A stretch of 64,000 nucleotides of DNA from CBHTSZ01 sp966095765 (GTDB taxonomy: Bacteria > Patescibacteriota > Saccharimonadia > Saccharimonadales > Saccharimonadaceae). A program made the position numbers and the translations under genes. Positions 17,875 to 26,706 of this stretch are shown here, piece after piece (positions within the stretch are counted from its first letter, which is position 1; each line of letters begins with the position of its first letter). The notes beneath the pieces were generated by a model. It ran no database searches and had not been told where the DNA came from. It was given only the letters and a program-made list of their open reading frames with translations. The stretch spans positions 1-64,000 of the forward strand of contig CBHTSZ010000001.1 of the NCBI GenBank assembly GCA_966095765.1, in the 5' to 3' direction.

Positions 17875-19245
17875 CTAGGCATAGAGCTTCTCCTTGATTT
17901 CTGATACTTGTTCGCGGATCATAAAGTCCAACTTGATGGCTTTTTCTATCTTTTCGACTGAGTGAATGGCAGTTGTGTGGTCTTTGCGCCCAAGTTCAGT
18001 AGCGATACGCGGAAAACTGAGGTGGAGCTCACTTCGGAGCAGGTACATGGCGATTTGTCGTGGTACCACGATGTGTTTGTCGCGTTTCGGGCTCTTGATA
18101 TCGGTCGACTCGATTTGGAAATGTTTCGCGGTCCGGTCGATGATTTGTTTTGGTGTCAGATGTGAAGGTCGGCTCTGACGGACATTACCAAGGAGGCCGG
18201 TTGCTGTCTGGATATCTGGCTCGATGCCGCGCATTTCCGCAAAGGCAAGGAGCTGGTTGAGGGCACCTTCGAGTTCACGGATATTCGTTTTGATGTTGTT
18301 GGCAAGATATTCAACGGTCTCACGACTAATACTGACGCCACTCTCGCTGGCTTTTGCTTCGAGGATGGCACAACGCGTCTCGAAGTCTGGCATCTGGATA
18401 TCGATCGTCATTCCCCATTCGAAACGACTACGGAGACGCTCGGTCAGGGTCGGGATACTTTTCGGTGACTTATCGGAGGTGATGATAATCTGTTTGTTGG
18501 CTTGGTGGAGCGCATTAAAGGTGTGGAAGAATTCCTCCTGGGTTTTTTCCTTGCCGGCGATAAACTGCATGTCGTCGACAACAAGGACGTCAACGTTGCG
18601 GTACTTCGTTGAAAACCCCTTCTTTTTAAAGCGGATACTATCCAGAAACTCATTCACAAACGTTTCTGAGTTGATGTAAAGCACTTTCGCGGATGGCTTC
18701 TGTCGGATAACTTCATTGCCAACTGCCTGGGCGAGGTGGGTTTTACCGAGACCTACGCCACCATAGAGAAAGAGTGGGTTATATTTCGTGCCTGGATTAG
18801 CTGCTACCGCTTGGCATGCTGCATAAGCGAGGTCATTACTCGAACCAACGATAAAGTTATTAAACGTATAGCGATGGTTGAGGCCAGACGAAACCTCCGG
18901 CTTCACGGCTTTTGCGGCTTGTTCGCGCTTGGTCTCGTGGTCACGAACAGCAGCGGCGAGAGGGGAGTGGGTTTCGCTGGCTTTTTGAGGCTTGGAGCCT
19001 TTGATGACGTAGTTGATCGAGGAAACCGTAACACCGTTATTGCGGAGTGAGTCCATAACACTCTGGTTGAACTTGGTTTCAAACTGCTGTTTGGCGAAGA
19101 TGTTTGGGACGGCGATCGAGATAACATCACCTTCACGGCCGATCAGCTCTGTGTGTTTAAACCAAGTTGCGAACGCTGCACGGGAAACTGATAGCTCGAT
19201 TTCACCGAGCACCGTTTGCCAGAGTGCATGATCTACTGATGTCAT
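17875..19245 (-). CDS. dnaA: Chromosomal replication initiator DnaA
   Basis: 456 aa. Domain I about 1-80; variable linker about 85-125; AAA+ domain with Walker A GGVGLGKTH at 162-170 and Walker B VLVVDDMQF near 223-231; C-terminal helix-turn-helix with the DnaA signature GRKDHTTAIHSVEKI near 415-430. It binds the boxes on both flanks of its gene and opens oriC. The minus-strand leader has TATAGT (19284-19279) and AAGG before ATG. Confidence 0.98.
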   Translation of the reverse strand: MTSVDHALWQTVLGEIELSVSRAAFATWFKHTELIGREGDVISIAVPNIFAKQQFETKFNQSVMDSLRNNGVTVSSINYVIKGSKPQKASETHSPLAAAVRDHETKREQAAKAVKPEVSSGLNHRYTFNNFIVGSSNDLAYAACQAVAANPGTKYNPLFLYGGVGLGKTHLAQAVGNEVIRQKPSAKVLYINSETFVNEFLDSIRFKKKGFSTKYRNVDVLVVDDMQFIAGKEKTQEEFFHTFNALHQANKQIIITSDKSPKSIPTLTERLRSRFEWGMTIDIQMPDFETRCAILEAKASESGVSISRETVEYLANNIKTNIRELEGALNQLLAFAEMRGIEPDIQTATGLLGNVRQSRPSHLTPKQIIDRTAKHFQIESTDIKSPKRDKHIVVPRQIAMYLLRSELHLSFPRIATELGRKDHTTAIHSVEKIEKAIKLDFMIREQVSEIKEKLYA

Positions 19246-19497
19246 TTATCTACCTTAACCCTCACTAAGTTAGTACTAACTATACCGGCTCTAAAAGTTT
19301 TCCACAACCATAACAGGGAAGGTCTAAAAAAGTAGGGAAATAGGGGTAGTAGTTATACACAATCAAAAGTTACCCCTGTAAAGCTGTGGATAATCACAAG
19401 ATATCTGTGGAAAACTTTATATTGTTTTGTCACAAAATCTTCAAAATGCAAACAACACCTTGAGAAAACAGGGGAGATCTGTTAAAATTTTCCAGAT
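19246..19497. promoter_or_regulatory. dnaA-rpmH intergenic region with DnaA boxes and divergent promoters
   Basis: Contains a perfect DnaA box TGTGGATAA (19385-19393) and near matches TTTTCCACA (19298-19306), TTATACACA (19353-19361) and TGTGGAAAA (19406-19414), enough for DnaA autoregulation or a second part of a bipartite origin. The dnaA -10 is probably TATAGT at 19284-19279 (minus). Toward rpmH the sequence is AT-rich; GGGGAG at 19471-19476 is rather far (21 bases) from the rpmH start. Confidence 0.7.
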
Positions 19498-19635
19498 ATG
19501 CCAAAGCGAACTCACCAACCAAAGACTCGTCGCCGCGCTCGCGTTCACGGATTCCGTGCACGTATGGCTTCAAAGGCCGGACGTCTTGTTCTCAAAGCTC
19601 GTCGCCTCAAAGGCCGCAAAAAGTTGAGCGTCTAA
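19498..19635 (+). CDS. rpmH: Ribosomal protein L34
   Basis: 45 aa, very basic: starts [19 protein letters not shown] and ends LKGRKKLSV, with the L34 core [17 protein letters not shown]. It is a small large-subunit ribosomal protein. Its position beside rnpA and divergent from dnaA is the usual bacterial order. The Gly-Phe-Arg-x-Arg-Met core is conserved. A strong terminator directly follows, so most transcripts stop before rnpA. Confidence 0.96.
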   Translation: MPKRTHQPKTRRRARVHGFRARMASKAGRLVLKARRLKGRKKLSV

Positions 19636-19652
19636 GACGTATACGAGTTTTG

Positions 19653-19685
19653 AAAAAACCGCCCTACTTTTACGGGCGGTTTTTT
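19653..19685 (+). terminator. Intrinsic terminator after rpmH
   Basis: A perfect 12-bp stem (A6-CCGCCC / GGGCGG-T6) with a 9-base loop and a T-run forming its 3' side. It is A-rich on the left, so it can also act on transcripts from the other strand. Confidence 0.93.
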
Positions 19686-19720
19686 GTTCCCTACTATCTG
19701 TCCGTTATGATTGATGGAAG

Positions 19721-20107
19721 ATGTTAGCTCAAAAATACCGATTTCATGGCCACGGAAGCCTCCGTTACCTCTACCGTAACGGCGAGACAGTCCGAAACCG
19801 CTCTATCCTACTGAAATACTGCGAAAACAAGCACCGTGTCCATAGTCGCGTCGCGGTCGTGGTTGGGAAAAAGGTTGCAAAATCCGCTGTCAAACGTAAC
19901 CGTATCCGCCGCCGCGTCTTCGAGGTGGTCCGTAAACATTGGGCGCACATCAAGCCGCACCATGACATTTCGATCACGATCTTTACGGCTGAGTTTATGA
20001 CAATGCCGAGCACCGAGGTTGAGGAAAATATCGTACAAGTCCTCACCCAGGCGCATCTTTACTCGAAAACCCCTGTCAACTCTGCTACACTAGACAGTAA
20101 TATATGA
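19721..20107 (+). CDS. rnpA: Ribonuclease P protein component
   Basis: 128 aa. Core motif VGKKVAKSAVKRNRIRRRVFEVVR (residues about 48-71, the conserved RNR region) preceded by HSRVAVVV. The protein assists the RNase P RNA in 5' processing of tRNA precursors. The C-terminal extension after about residue 115 is not conserved. It ends overlapping yidC by ATGA, so the two are translationally coupled, as is usual for rnpA-yidC. Confidence 0.95.
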   Translation: MLAQKYRFHGHGSLRYLYRNGETVRNRSILLKYCENKHRVHSRVAVVVGKKVAKSAVKRNRIRRRVFEVVRKHWAHIKPHHDISITIFTAEFMTMPSTEVEENIVQVLTQAHLYSKTPVNSATLDSNI

Positions 20108-21054
20108 GTTTGTTCGATACCCTCATCGTCCAGCCTATCTTCAACTTGCTGGCGCTCATCTACGGCTTGCTTCCTGGAAGTGATTTCGGGATCAGCCTGA
20201 TTCTCTTTACGATTATCGTACGTCTGCTCATGTGGCCACTGGTTCGCAAGCAGCTGCATCAGACAAAACTGATGCGCGGCCTCCAGCCGGAGCTCAAAAA
20301 GATCAAAGCGAAAGCCAAAGGCAACAAGCAGCTCGAGGCACAGCTTATGATGGAGCTCTACCGTGAACGTGGTGTGAAGCCGTTTAGCTCGATCGGCCTG
20401 CTCTTTTTGCAACTCCCGATCTTTATCGCGCTTTACCGGGTGATCCAGATCATCACCATCGATCGCGACAAGATCGCTAACTACACGTACGGATGGGTTG
20501 AACAGCTTAAGCCAATTGCTGACATTATCCATAGCCGTACCCATCAGTTTGACGAATCGCTCCTCCATCTCGTAAACCTGACAAAAGCTGGTCTCAGTAA
20601 CGAAGGCATCTACTGGCCAGTCGTTGCGATTGCTGTCCTTGCTGCCGTCCTCCAGTACACGCAGTCACGTCAGATCACTCCACGTCCAGAGAGCAATAAA
20701 AAACTTCGCGATATTTTCAAAGAGTCAGCCGCTGGCAAGGATGTTGATCAGAGTGAGATGAGCGCGATTATGAGTAGTCGCATGATCGTCCTCTTCCCGT
20801 TCCTAACCTTTATCGTCGGTATTTACCTGCCGGGTGCCCTCGTTCTCTACTTCGCAACTTCTAGCGCTGTTGCTGTGGTCCAGCAATACTTCCTCCTCAA
20901 AGAAGATGTCGAAGAGATGGAGGTGATTGCCGATATGGACACTGGTAATATGAAGAAATCCTCTACAGCTGCAAAAAAACGAGCAGCAAACGCTACTGAA
21001 GCGACAATCACCTCTCAGCCAAAAAAGGCTAAGAAAAAGAAGAGGAGACGCTAA
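20104..21054 (+). CDS. yidC: Membrane protein insertase YidC/OxaA
   Basis: 316 aa, the short form without the large periplasmic domain of Gram-negative YidC. Membrane segments lie near 7-24, 30-48, 96-114, 172-190 and 225-265. The first conserved helix carries a polar/charged face (IIVRLLMWPLVRKQ) like the catalytic groove Arg of YidC. A cytoplasmic hairpin about 55-90 and a Lys/Arg-rich tail (KKAKKKKRRR) that can contact ribosomes complete the family picture. It inserts membrane proteins alone or with SecYEG. Confidence 0.95.
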   Translation: MSLFDTLIVQPIFNLLALIYGLLPGSDFGISLILFTIIVRLLMWPLVRKQLHQTKLMRGLQPELKKIKAKAKGNKQLEAQLMMELYRERGVKPFSSIGLLFLQLPIFIALYRVIQIITIDRDKIANYTYGWVEQLKPIADIIHSRTHQFDESLLHLVNLTKAGLSNEGIYWPVVAIAVLAAVLQYTQSRQITPRPESNKKLRDIFKESAAGKDVDQSEMSAIMSSRMIVLFPFLTFIVGIYLPGALVLYFATSSAVAVVQQYFLLKEDVEEMEVIADMDTGNMKKSSTAAKKRAANATEATITSQPKKAKKKKRRR

Positions 21055-21056
21055 CC

Positions 21057-21518
21057 ATGGACAAAGAAGCATCGATTGCATTTGCAAAGAAATACATCGA
21101 AGACATCCTATCGTTTTTCGGGCTTAACCTCGACGTAAAAGTAAGCTGTGATGATGAGGTGATTGAGCTCACTGTACCTTCAACACATCTGAACGGTTTC
21201 TTGATTGGTCAACGGGGCGACACACTCCGTGCTTTCCAGCAACTACTCTCAACGACACTTAAGAACAAGGACGCCGAGATCCACCGGGTTAATCTCGATA
21301 TCGCCGACTACAAACGTCAGCGCTACGACCGGCTTGTTGAGCAAACTGCCGAATGGGTGAAGCAGGTCCGTGACACCAAAGAACCATACCACCTGCCGCC
21401 GATGAACGCCGCAGAGCGCCGTGTCGTCCACCAGGCGGTGAGTGACTATAGTGACATCTCCACCCTTTCAGAGGGTGAGGGGCGTGACCGTCATATCGTT
21501 CTCTCGCTCGCGAGCTAA
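21057..21518 (+). CDS. Jag/KhpB-like KH-R3H RNA-binding protein
   Basis: 153 aa. Residues 38-90 form a KH domain with LIGQRGDTLRAFQQLLS (GxxG loop variant GQRG). Residues about 90-153 form an R3H domain with the ERRVVHQAV segment and the ending GRDRHIVLSL. In Firmicutes Jag (KhpB, SpoIIIJ-associated) binds RNA with KhpA and affects cell elongation. The N-terminal Jag_N domain is absent, as in short CPR versions. It starts 2 bases after yidC and ends in a 4-base convergent overlap with a glycosyltransferase gene. Confidence 0.88.
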   Translation: MDKEASIAFAKKYIEDILSFFGLNLDVKVSCDDEVIELTVPSTHLNGFLIGQRGDTLRAFQQLLSTTLKNKDAEIHRVNLDIADYKRQRYDRLVEQTAEWVKQVRDTKEPYHLPPMNAAERRVVHQAVSDYSDISTLSEGEGRDRHIVLSLAS

Positions 21519-22615
21519 AGCCCGAGCGCTTTGTTGTAGACCGCTTTGGTCTGTTCTGCCATACGCTTCCAGGAGTATTTTGCCGCCTGGACTTTGCCTT
21601 TTTTGATCAAGTCTTTTCGAACGTCTTCATTGTCGATGATCTCGGCGATCGTACTTGCCATATCCTGTACGCTCGTCGGGTCAAAGTATTTTGCAGCCTC
21701 ACCGTAAACCTCGGGTAAACAAGTGGCGCTACTGCTCGCGACCGGTGCGTTGTGTATCATCGCTTCGAGACCAGGGAGACCAAAACCTTCCATGAGCGAA
21801 GGGAATACGTAGGTTTGGCAGTTTTGATAGAGCCAGGCAAGTTCGTCGTCACTCACAAAGCCGGTAAAGACTGTTCCCTGCAATCCTTTTTCCTCTGCCC
21901 ACTGTTTGTTGCGCCTTGCGGCTTCGTTGAGACTACCGACCAGCACTAACTGAAGGTCGGGGCGGGTAGCGCGTAATGTCTGATGAGCCTGCATGAGGCG
22001 GCGGATGTTCTTGTAGTCGCTCTGTTGCCCGACATAGAGGAGAAACTTAGCGTCTTTTGAAACTTGGGTTGGCTGTACAGGATTGGTTGAGAGAATATCA
22101 GCCGCCTCGTAGGTGAGATCAACCTTTTCGGGACTGATATGACTATGGCCGAGATAGTCGCGCTTCGTAAACTGGCTGATCGCGATAATGCGCTTGGATG
22201 TATGGCCGATTGCGTAGAATAGGACACGGCCGACGAGCTGTTTAAGGTGGTAGACGAGCCAGTTCTTGTCCGAGTTATAGGTCTTGAGAAGTGTCAGGTC
22301 GTGGATGGTGGTGACGTGCGGCTTCAGATAAAATAGCGGTTGCTGGGGCATGCAGAAATGAACCAGGTCGACGTTGAGATTATAGAGAAACTTACAAAAC
22401 CCGACCTGCTCACCAAAAGAATAGTTTTTATAGTCCACTGTTTTAACTGAAAAGTTTTTTGCTGTCGGCTTCCAGTAATCTTTGTCTTTTGACGGTACGA
22501 GCACGATGTATTCGTTTTGTTCATCAACTTCCTGGAGATAGGTAACGAGCCGCTCTACATAGCGTCCAGTTGAGCTGTTGATGATGCGGGCATCGATTGC
22601 GATACGTTTAGTCAT
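21515..22615 (-). CDS. GT4 family glycosyltransferase
   Basis: 366 aa with the GT-B two-domain plan. The C-terminal nucleotide-sugar domain shows LLYVGQQSDYKN near 190-200, FVSDDELAWLYQNC, and the E-x7-E motif MEGFGLPGLEAM near 276-287. This is the retaining GT4 signature of mannosyl/glucosyl-transferases in polysaccharide assembly. Acceptor and donor cannot be read from the sequence; GDP-mannose is favoured by the neighbouring manC and gmd genes. The minus promoter TGA-TACACT (22628-22623) ends 7 bases before ATG and no ribosome site is present, so a leaderless transcript is likely. Confidence 0.88.
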   Translation of the reverse strand: MTKRIAIDARIINSSTGRYVERLVTYLQEVDEQNEYIVLVPSKDKDYWKPTAKNFSVKTVDYKNYSFGEQVGFCKFLYNLNVDLVHFCMPQQPLFYLKPHVTTIHDLTLLKTYNSDKNWLVYHLKQLVGRVLFYAIGHTSKRIIAISQFTKRDYLGHSHISPEKVDLTYEAADILSTNPVQPTQVSKDAKFLLYVGQQSDYKNIRRLMQAHQTLRATRPDLQLVLVGSLNEAARRNKQWAEEKGLQGTVFTGFVSDDELAWLYQNCQTYVFPSLMEGFGLPGLEAMIHNAPVASSSATCLPEVYGEAAKYFDPTSVQDMASTIAEIIDNEDVRKDLIKKGKVQAAKYSWKRMAEQTKAVYNKALGL

Positions 22616-22622
22616 TGCACTC

Positions 22623-22628
22623 AGTGTA
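22623..22628 (-). promoter_or_regulatory. -10 box for leaderless glycosyltransferase transcript
   Basis: Minus strand: TGA-TACACT, then 7 bases, then the ATG at 22615. The divergent plus-strand -10 TATACT (22647-22652) for the cupin gene lies 18 bp away, so the two promoters share the same short region. Confidence 0.45.
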
Positions 22629-22687
22629 TCAAAAACAGATGTGGGGTATACTAAGAGGATTGAAAAAAGAGGGAGCTACGAGTACAA

Positions 22688-23236
22688 ATGTCCAACCTAC
22701 CACAAGTAGTTAAAACGCTAAATTTTGATGATGTTAATCACTATGCCGAGTTTATCTCAGACGTTGAGGAAATGATTGCGGGCGCCGGTTATACGGTCGT
22801 CGAAAAAAATGCCGACAAGCCATGGGGTGCTTACCTGCGCTTTGACTCACGTCAAGCTGATGAGTTCGTAAACGATTTCTTCCCAGGACTTTCACCAGAA
22901 GAAGCACGGCTTGGTATTGAAGGTGCGGAACTCAGTCCAAAGTTCCTGATCGTAAAGCCTAGTCAGCGCCTCAGCTGGCAGTATCATGATCGACGTGCGG
23001 AGCGTTGGTGTTTTCTAACTCCAGGCGGTTATCGCAAGAGTATGACTGATGACGAAAGTGATCGTATCGAAGCAAATGCAGGCGAGGTTATACAGTTCCA
23101 AACAGGCGAGCGACACCGTCTTGAAGGTCGTCCGGATGGTTTTGTGTTAGTTGCTGAGATCTGGCAGCATACTCAACCGGAACTACCGTCCGATGAAGAA
23201 GATATCGTCCGACTCGCTGACGATTACCAGAGATAA
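22688..23236 (+). CDS. Cupin protein related to type II phosphomannose isomerase
   Basis: 182 aa. The motif KPWGAYLRFD (residues about 45-54) resembles the KPWG start of the mannose-6-phosphate isomerase cupin. The cupin core follows, with SPKFLIVKPSQRLSWQYHDRR (the first His motif replaced by QYHDRRAERW) and GEVIQFQTGERHRLEG (second motif). Such domains are often fused to the C-terminus of ManC; the ManC here (40249) lacks it, so this separate protein may supply mannose-6-phosphate for GDP-mannose synthesis. The link is inferred. A GAGGGAG site lies 12 bases before ATG. Confidence 0.7.
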   Translation: MSNLPQVVKTLNFDDVNHYAEFISDVEEMIAGAGYTVVEKNADKPWGAYLRFDSRQADEFVNDFFPGLSPEEARLGIEGAELSPKFLIVKPSQRLSWQYHDRRAERWCFLTPGGYRKSMTDDESDRIEANAGEVIQFQTGERHRLEGRPDGFVLVAEIWQHTQPELPSDEEDIVRLADDYQR

Positions 23237-23245
23237 TGGTATAAT
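23217..23245 (+). promoter_or_regulatory. Promoter of gmd
   Basis: CTGACG (23217-23222), 17-bp spacer, extended -10 TGG-TATAAT (-10 at 23240-23245). The predicted start near 23252 gives a 42-base leader with a GGGGAGA ribosome site. The -35 lies inside the end of the cupin gene. Confidence 0.65.
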
Positions 23246-23293
23246 TGCATACATTAATTACGGCTTATAAATTACTTATCATTGGGGAGATAT

Positions 23294-24343
23294 ATGGCAA
23301 AACGAGCACTTATTACTGGCGTGGCTGGACAAGATGGTGGGCATCTCGCAAAACTACTTCACGAAAAAGGCTATGAAGTCTACGGAACTCTTCGCGGACA
23401 ACTAGAGGCGAGTCACCCTCGCTATCAGGCGATCAAGGAAGAGATGCCATATGTAAATATAGTGCTCGCAGACATGATGGATATCGCAGCACTGACTCGC
23501 GCGATGCAGGAGATTAAGCCGGATGAAGTTTATAACCTCGCAGCGATCAGCCATGTTGGCTATTCGTTCCGCGACCCGCTCCTTACGGCAGATCTCACTG
23601 GTAAGGGTGTGCTCAATATGCTCGAAGCTATCCGTCTCGCAGGTCTTGAAAAGACGGCCAAGTTCTACCAAGCATCTACGTCAGAGATGTTTGGAGGGCT
23701 AGACTATAACCGACCAAACCAAGGTTATACTGAAGACTCCCACTTCCACCCCCGTAGTCCGTATGGAGTTGCAAAACTCTATGGCTATTGGATTACGAAA
23801 AACTACCGTGAAAGCTACGGTATGTTCGCTGTTAGCGGCATCCTCTTTAATCATGAGGGGGAGCGTCGCGGACCGGAGTTTGTGACGCGCAAGATCAGTA
23901 AGGCTGTTGCACGTATCAAGCTCGGCAAGCAAGATTGCCTTGAACTAGGTAACCTTGATAGTAAGCGCGACTGGGGTTACGCGGGCGACTATGTAGAGGG
24001 TATGTGGCGCATTCTTCAGCAGGACACACCGGAAGATTACGTTCTCGCAACTGGCGAGACTCACACAATTCGCGAGTTTGTTGAGCTAGCATTCAAGCAA
24101 GTCGGCATCGAGCTTGAATGGAAAGGCTCTGGCGTTGACGAGGTCGCAGCCGATGTCGCAACAGGCAAGGTTGTCTTAAGAATTAATCCTGAATTCTTCC
24201 GTCCTGCAGAAGTAGATATTCTTCTCGGAGACCCAACAAAGGCTGAGACGCAGCTTGGCTGGGAGCGCAGAGTTGACTTCCCTGGTCTCGTGAAGCTTAT
24301 GGTCGAACATGACCTCAAGGCTGAATCAGAGAACAAGCGCTAA
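23294..24343 (+). CDS. gmd: GDP-mannose 4,6-dehydratase
   Basis: 349 aa from ATG 23294 (GGGGAGA just upstream; the in-frame TTG at 23282 is less likely). Extended SDR fold: NADP-binding GVAGQDGGHL near 8-17, catalytic STSEMFG near 125-131, and the Tyr-x3-Lys pair YGVAK at about 156-160. It converts GDP-D-mannose to GDP-4-keto-6-deoxymannose. With the reductase at 24895 it would give GDP-D-rhamnose. Length and motifs match Gmd closely. Confidence 0.93.
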   Translation: MAKRALITGVAGQDGGHLAKLLHEKGYEVYGTLRGQLEASHPRYQAIKEEMPYVNIVLADMMDIAALTRAMQEIKPDEVYNLAAISHVGYSFRDPLLTADLTGKGVLNMLEAIRLAGLEKTAKFYQASTSEMFGGLDYNRPNQGYTEDSHFHPRSPYGVAKLYGYWITKNYRESYGMFAVSGILFNHEGERRGPEFVTRKISKAVARIKLGKQDCLELGNLDSKRDWGYAGDYVEGMWRILQQDTPEDYVLATGETHTIREFVELAFKQVGIELEWKGSGVDEVAADVATGKVVLRINPEFFRPAEVDILLGDPTKAETQLGWERRVDFPGLVKLMVEHDLKAESENKR

Positions 24344-24353
24344 TTCCTATTCA

Positions 24354-24905
24354 ATGACGCGTACTGACTGGCAACGCCAAGAGCGACGAACAGTATTCTC
24401 TTCTCCGTACATGGAGGTATGGGAGGATACCGTTCAACTGCCGAATGGTACTGTTATCAATGACTATAGTGGCGTAACCTTGCCCGATGGAATACTTATT
24501 CTCGCAACCGACGAACAGGATAACCTTTTAGTTTTTGAGGAATACAAATACGCAGTCAATGAGACCATCCTGACGTTTCCAGCAGGCGGACTTAATATGG
24601 GTGAGGATCCGCTCGAAGCTGCTGCACGCGAGTTATTAGAGGAGACTGGGTACGAAAGCTCTGATCTTGAGCTCATAACGAAGCTATACCCGTATCCCTC
24701 AAAGATAACTCACAGCAACTATGTCGTCAGGGCTAGAAACGCAAAAAAGGCTAGGGGCGTCCATCATGAAGCTACTGAGTCTATTGGTGATGTAGAGCTG
24801 ATACCTGTAGCTAATATTTACGAAGAGATTCAAAAAGGTAGGTTTAATACCTCATACACGATTGCGGCTGTCACGATGGCGTTTCCGCTAACCTTCAAGA
24901 ACTAG
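24354..24905 (+). CDS. Nudix hydrolase, ADP-ribose pyrophosphatase-like
   Basis: 183 aa from ATG 24354. The Nudix box begins GGLNMGE and ends REL-LEETGY (about 80-102), matching Gx5Ex7REUxEExGU exactly. An upstream IDNYSGVTLPDGI-like segment (NDYSGVTLPDGI) resembles NudF-type nucleotide-sugar or ADP-ribose pyrophosphatases. It may clear unused nucleotide sugars, given its position between gmd and rmd-like genes. No ribosome site is obvious; it starts 10 bases after gmd. Its end overlaps the convergent reductase gene by 11 bases. Confidence 0.88.
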   Translation: MTRTDWQRQERRTVFSSPYMEVWEDTVQLPNGTVINDYSGVTLPDGILILATDEQDNLLVFEEYKYAVNETILTFPAGGLNMGEDPLEAAARELLEETGYESSDLELITKLYPYPSKITHSNYVVRARNAKKARGVHHEATESIGDVELIPVANIYEEIQKGRFNTSYTIAAVTMAFPLTFKN

Positions 24906-25800
24906 TAGCTTTAACGAAGTCGTGAAGCGTTTGTTCGATGGAGATTTCCGGTTTCCAATCCAGCTCAGTTTGCAAGCGGGTGGGGTCGCCGGTTATTTCT
25001 GGGATGTCGGTTGGGCGTACAAGGGACGGGTCGATACTATAGGTAACGTCTGGACGGTTCATCTCTTTTTTCATGAGCTCGAATATTTCAACTCCAGAGA
25101 GACTTTTGCTTGAACAAACGTTATAAAGCGAGTGAGCTAGGGCGTCAGCTAGTGCAAGTTTACCGTAGGCTCGTACGATGTCACGAACATCCGTGTAATC
25201 ACGCTTTGTTTCAAGGTTCCCAACGCTAATCGCAGAGTCTTTTAGTGCAGTTGATATTTTTTCGTAAAGGTCAGGTACTAGGAACCCTGGGAGTTGCCCA
25301 GGGCCGATATGGTTAAAAGGTCGCACGACAACGCAGTCGATTCCGCGACTTCGGTAGTATTCTGCCTGATTTTCCACAAGAATCTTGCTGACCGAGTATG
25401 GCGAGTTAAAACCTATTTTACCGTTTTCTGAAATGGGAAGAGGTTGGGCCGGGTCATAAATGCTACCACTACTGATGATGATGATCCGAGGTTTTTTATC
25501 TTGATTTACGTATGCTTCGCACAGGTTCGTGACCATAGCGCTGTTTAGATTGATGTACATCTGCGGGTTATCAAATGATGGACCGACCGCAGCAAGCCCT
25601 GCGAGGTGAATAATAGCGTTAACATCACCGACTTCACTGGGCCAGCTTTGAGAAAGATCACTCGTGTAGTATTCATCTACGAAATCACACCTATCTTCAC
25701 GACTAATACCGATAACACGGCACCCGGCGTCTTGTAGTTCTTTAGTAAGGTGTCGGCCTACAAATCCATTCACACCAGTAACTGCAACAGTTTTTTCCAT
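24895..25800 (-). CDS. NAD(P)-dependent sugar nucleotide reductase, probably GDP-4-keto-6-deoxymannose reductase (Rmd-like)
   Basis: 301 aa extended SDR. GVNGFVG nucleotide motif at 9-15, SSGSIYDP near 110-117, YSVSK (Tyr/Lys pair) near 134-138, NHIGPGQ near 162-168. The RPTDIPEITGDPTRLQTELDWKPEISIEQTL ending (broken by short loops) is typical of Rmd and related GDP-sugar enzymes. Beside gmd, wzm and wzt, the best reading is reduction to GDP-D-rhamnose; another 4-ketoreductase or epimerase is possible. It is divergent from wzm, with starts only 74 bases apart. Confidence 0.78.
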   Translation of the reverse strand: MEKTVAVTGVNGFVGRHLTKELQDAGCRVIGISREDRCDFVDEYYTSDLSQSWPSEVGDVNAIIHLAGLAAVGPSFDNPQMYINLNSAMVTNLCEAYVNQDKKPRIIIISSGSIYDPAQPLPISENGKIGFNSPYSVSKILVENQAEYYRSRGIDCVVVRPFNHIGPGQLPGFLVPDLYEKISTALKDSAISVGNLETKRDYTDVRDIVRAYGKLALADALAHSLYNVCSSKSLSGVEIFELMKKEMNRPDVTYSIDPSLVRPTDIPEITGDPTRLQTELDWKPEISIEQTLHDFVKATSS

Positions 25801-25834
25801 GAAACCATTATACCGTTATCTTAAGGTATTTGCT

Positions 25835-25863
25835 TTGCGCAATGACCGCCGTAAAGTTATAAT
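25835..25863 (+). promoter_or_regulatory. Promoter of the wzm-wzt operon
   Basis: TTGCGC (25835-25840), exact 17-bp spacer, perfect TATAAT (25858-25863). The expected start at about 25870 is only 3-4 bases before ATG 25874, giving a leaderless mRNA. This supports ATG 25874 over the longer open frame, which would start inside the divergent gene. Confidence 0.7.
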
Positions 25864-25873
25864 TAGTAATCAG

Positions 25874-26701
25874 ATGAAGTTTACAATTCAAAAAATGCGA
25901 GCAAAATACCACTACTCGCTAATTCTCCTGCGTGAACTGGTGATTACGGAATTTAAACTTCGTTATCAGGGTTCGGTTCTCGGCTACTTATGGTCACTTA
26001 TGCGGCCACTGTTTCTATTTCTGATCCTATATATCGTATTTGTCTTTTTCTTAAGGATTGGTGACGATATTCCTCACTGGAGTGTACAGCTATTGCTGGG
26101 GATTGTTATGTGGAATTTCTTCGCAGAAGTAACAAATACAGGGGTTGCGTCAATCGTTGAGCGAGGGGATGTGATTCGAAAGATAAATTTCCCGAAGTAC
26201 GTCATCGTTCTTTCGAGCACGATTTCGGCAACAATCAACTTATTGATCAACCTGATGGTAATAGCGGTGTTCATGGTGGTTGATGGCGTTGAATTGAGGG
26301 CTGAAATGCTTCTTACACCTATCTATATACTCGAGTTATTTATATTTGCGCTAGGGCTTGCGTTCCTGCTTAGTGCCCTGTTTGTGAAGATTCGAGACAT
26401 AAATTATATATGGGAGATTATTATGCAGGGCTTGTTCTATGCTTCCGTAGTCATCTATCCAATTACTATGGTCATAGAGCGAGGGGGCGCGTTTGCGCAG
26501 ACCCTGCTCCTTAATCCGATAGCTCAAACTATCCAGGGTGCTCGAAATAGTTTAATAAGTAGCGATGCGCAGACGCTCTGGGATCTTTCAGGTAATTCGC
26601 TCTTGATTACCTCAATTCCCGTACTGATAGTGATTCTCACTTCATTTATTGGAATGTGGTACTTCCGTACCCGATCTCGTTATTTTGCAGAGGAGGTGTA
26701 G
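25874..26701 (+). CDS. wzm: ABC-2 type polysaccharide export permease (Wzm-like)
   Basis: 275 aa from ATG 25874. Six membrane segments follow an N-terminal amphipathic region with ELVITEFKLRYQGSVLGYLWSLMRP (in parts the hallmark of Wzm/TagG permeases: F-K-x-R-Y-x-x-S-x-L-G). The C-terminal LLNPIAQTIQGARNSL is also typical. It forms the membrane channel for a finished, undecaprenyl-linked glycan with the ATPase encoded next. The ATPase gene starts 5 bases after the stop. Confidence 0.92.
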   Translation: MKFTIQKMRAKYHYSLILLRELVITEFKLRYQGSVLGYLWSLMRPLFLFLILYIVFVFFLRIGDDIPHWSVQLLLGIVMWNFFAEVTNTGVASIVERGDVIRKINFPKYVIVLSSTISATINLLINLMVIAVFMVVDGVELRAEMLLTPIYILELFIFALGLAFLLSALFVKIRDINYIWEIIMQGLFYASVVIYPITMVIERGGAFAQTLLLNPIAQTIQGARNSLISSDAQTLWDLSGNSLLITSIPVLIVILTSFIGMWYFRTRSRYFAEEV

Positions 26702-26706
26702 GCAGG